Of a stretch of DNA of 64,000 nucleotides, positions 61,771 through 64,000 are shown in pieces. The first letter of the stretch is position 1; each line of letters opens with the position of its first letter. The position numbers and the translations under genes were made by a program. The notes beneath the pieces are model-generated. The model made no database searches. It saw only the letters and a list, made by a program, of their open reading frames with translations, and was not told the origin of the DNA. The stretch comes from Pandoraea sp. ASV26 (GTDB lineage: Bacteria > Pseudomonadota > Gammaproteobacteria > Burkholderiales > Burkholderiaceae), in NCBI RefSeq assembly GCF_016428915.1, contig NZ_JAELTP010000003.1, positions 1 to 64,000 on the forward strand, written 5' to 3'.

Positions 61771-61779
61771 AGTATAACA
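61771..61779 (-). promoter_or_regulatory. Candidate ompA promoter (extended -10)
   Basis: On the minus strand TGTTATACT combines a TGn extension with TATACT, about 80 bases upstream of the ompA start. No good -35 is visible, which is usual for extended -10 promoters. Confidence 0.45.
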
Positions 61780-62037
61780 TCGGCAACTGCGCGAAAGCAT
61801 GACCCATGCACTTCGAATAATGTCTAACTTATGCCACGGCATTTTGCCATAGCGCTTCCGCCAGCCGCGAGCAAAACCCCAAGTTTGCCGCCCGTCGTGG
61901 CGCAGTTGTGGTTTGAGCGCAACACCTTTTGAGGCCCCTCGCCAACCGTTTCATTTCACAACGTTGTCTGACATTTTGGCGTGCAAGACATCTCTTGTGC
62001 ATTGCATCACGCTCGTTTCGGATGCCTATGACGGGCA

Positions 62038-62046
62038 TGTTAGAAT
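62038..62046 (+). promoter_or_regulatory. Candidate gyrA promoter (extended -10)
   Basis: TGTTAGAAT combines a TGn extension and TAGAAT, 58 bases upstream of the gyrA start codon. A matching -35 is weak. Confidence 0.4.
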
Positions 62047-62104
62047 CGGGGGATCATATCGCCGGCAGCCGCCTATCGCGATTAGGGTTTGATAGACACG
62101 AATA

Positions 62105-64000
<1,896 letters not shown>

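Larger units (their letters stand above)
61694..62104. promoter_or_regulatory. Divergent ompA-gyrA intergenic region
   Basis: This 411-base region has no gene. It carries candidate extended -10 promoters for both genes (listed separately) and is less GC-rich than its neighbours. No riboswitch or small RNA could be recognised. Confidence 0.6.

Overview
This window is GC-rich and densely coded, and it fits a Burkholderiales beta-proteobacterium, probably Pandoraea or a close relative. The evidence is the ompA/gyrA neighbourhood, pepA-holC followed by a DUF2486-type gene, lptFG, an assimilatory APS-reductase type cysH, and the codon usage. The genus is inferred from gene content only. No rRNA, insertion sequence, prophage or CRISPR array was seen. 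One tRNA-Leu(CAA) gene is present.

Layout. (1) 1-8602: a long co-directional catabolic operon, cut at its 5' end. It holds a ThDP enzyme, an aspartate-dehydrogenase-like protein, an aldehyde dehydrogenase, a periplasmic binding protein, two small proteins, a Rieske oxygenase, a RidA protein, a VanB-type reductase and a two-domain VOC protein. It ends at a strong terminator. (2) 8669-9214: glutathione peroxidase. (3) 9215-17484: an AT-rich control region, a 1492-residue autotransporter whose passenger is a 500-residue duplication, a TPR/glycosyltransferase-like protein and a lipoprotein hydrolase. (4) 17532-21946: two flavin monooxygenases and an NmrA-like protein around an AraC regulator. (5) 22107-26424: small hypotheticals, tRNA-Leu, and a two-gene unit of a binding protein and a GarR-like dehydrogenase. 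(6) 26412-33065: sulfur assimilation (cysB, tauE/safE-type exporter, cysH, cysD, cysN, cobA, cbiX). (7) 33076-37719: lptG, lptF, pepA, holC, DUF2486. (8) 37792-43221: cytochrome c and a tripartite FUSC efflux operon. (9) 43463-48406: two different dihydroxy-acid dehydratases with a divergent LysR gene. (10) 48668-49564: lgt. (11) 50095-58312: a malonate uptake and use cluster (GntR/MatR-type regulator, TRAP transporter, malonyl-CoA decarboxylase, crotonase, malonyl-CoA synthetase). (12) 58469-64000: SIMPL protein, EVE protein, ferritin-like protein, ompA and the 5' part of gyrA.

How parts work together. In region 1 the gene set suggests a route in which an oxygenase opens a substrate, an amino-acid dehydrogenase and RidA handle an imine, and a 2-oxo acid is decarboxylated to an aldehyde and then oxidised. 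The substrate is unknown. In region 11 malonate would enter by the TRAP system, be activated by MatB and be decarboxylated to acetyl-CoA by MatA. The regulator's likely operator overlaps the TRAP promoter. Region 6 makes sulfite from sulfate and also siroheme, but sulfite reductase itself is absent here.

Recurring odd feature: short tandem repeats with units of 8-12 bases occur in several genes and intergenic regions (a reductase, an OMF signal peptide, malonyl-CoA decarboxylase twice, and upstream of the autotransporter and matB).
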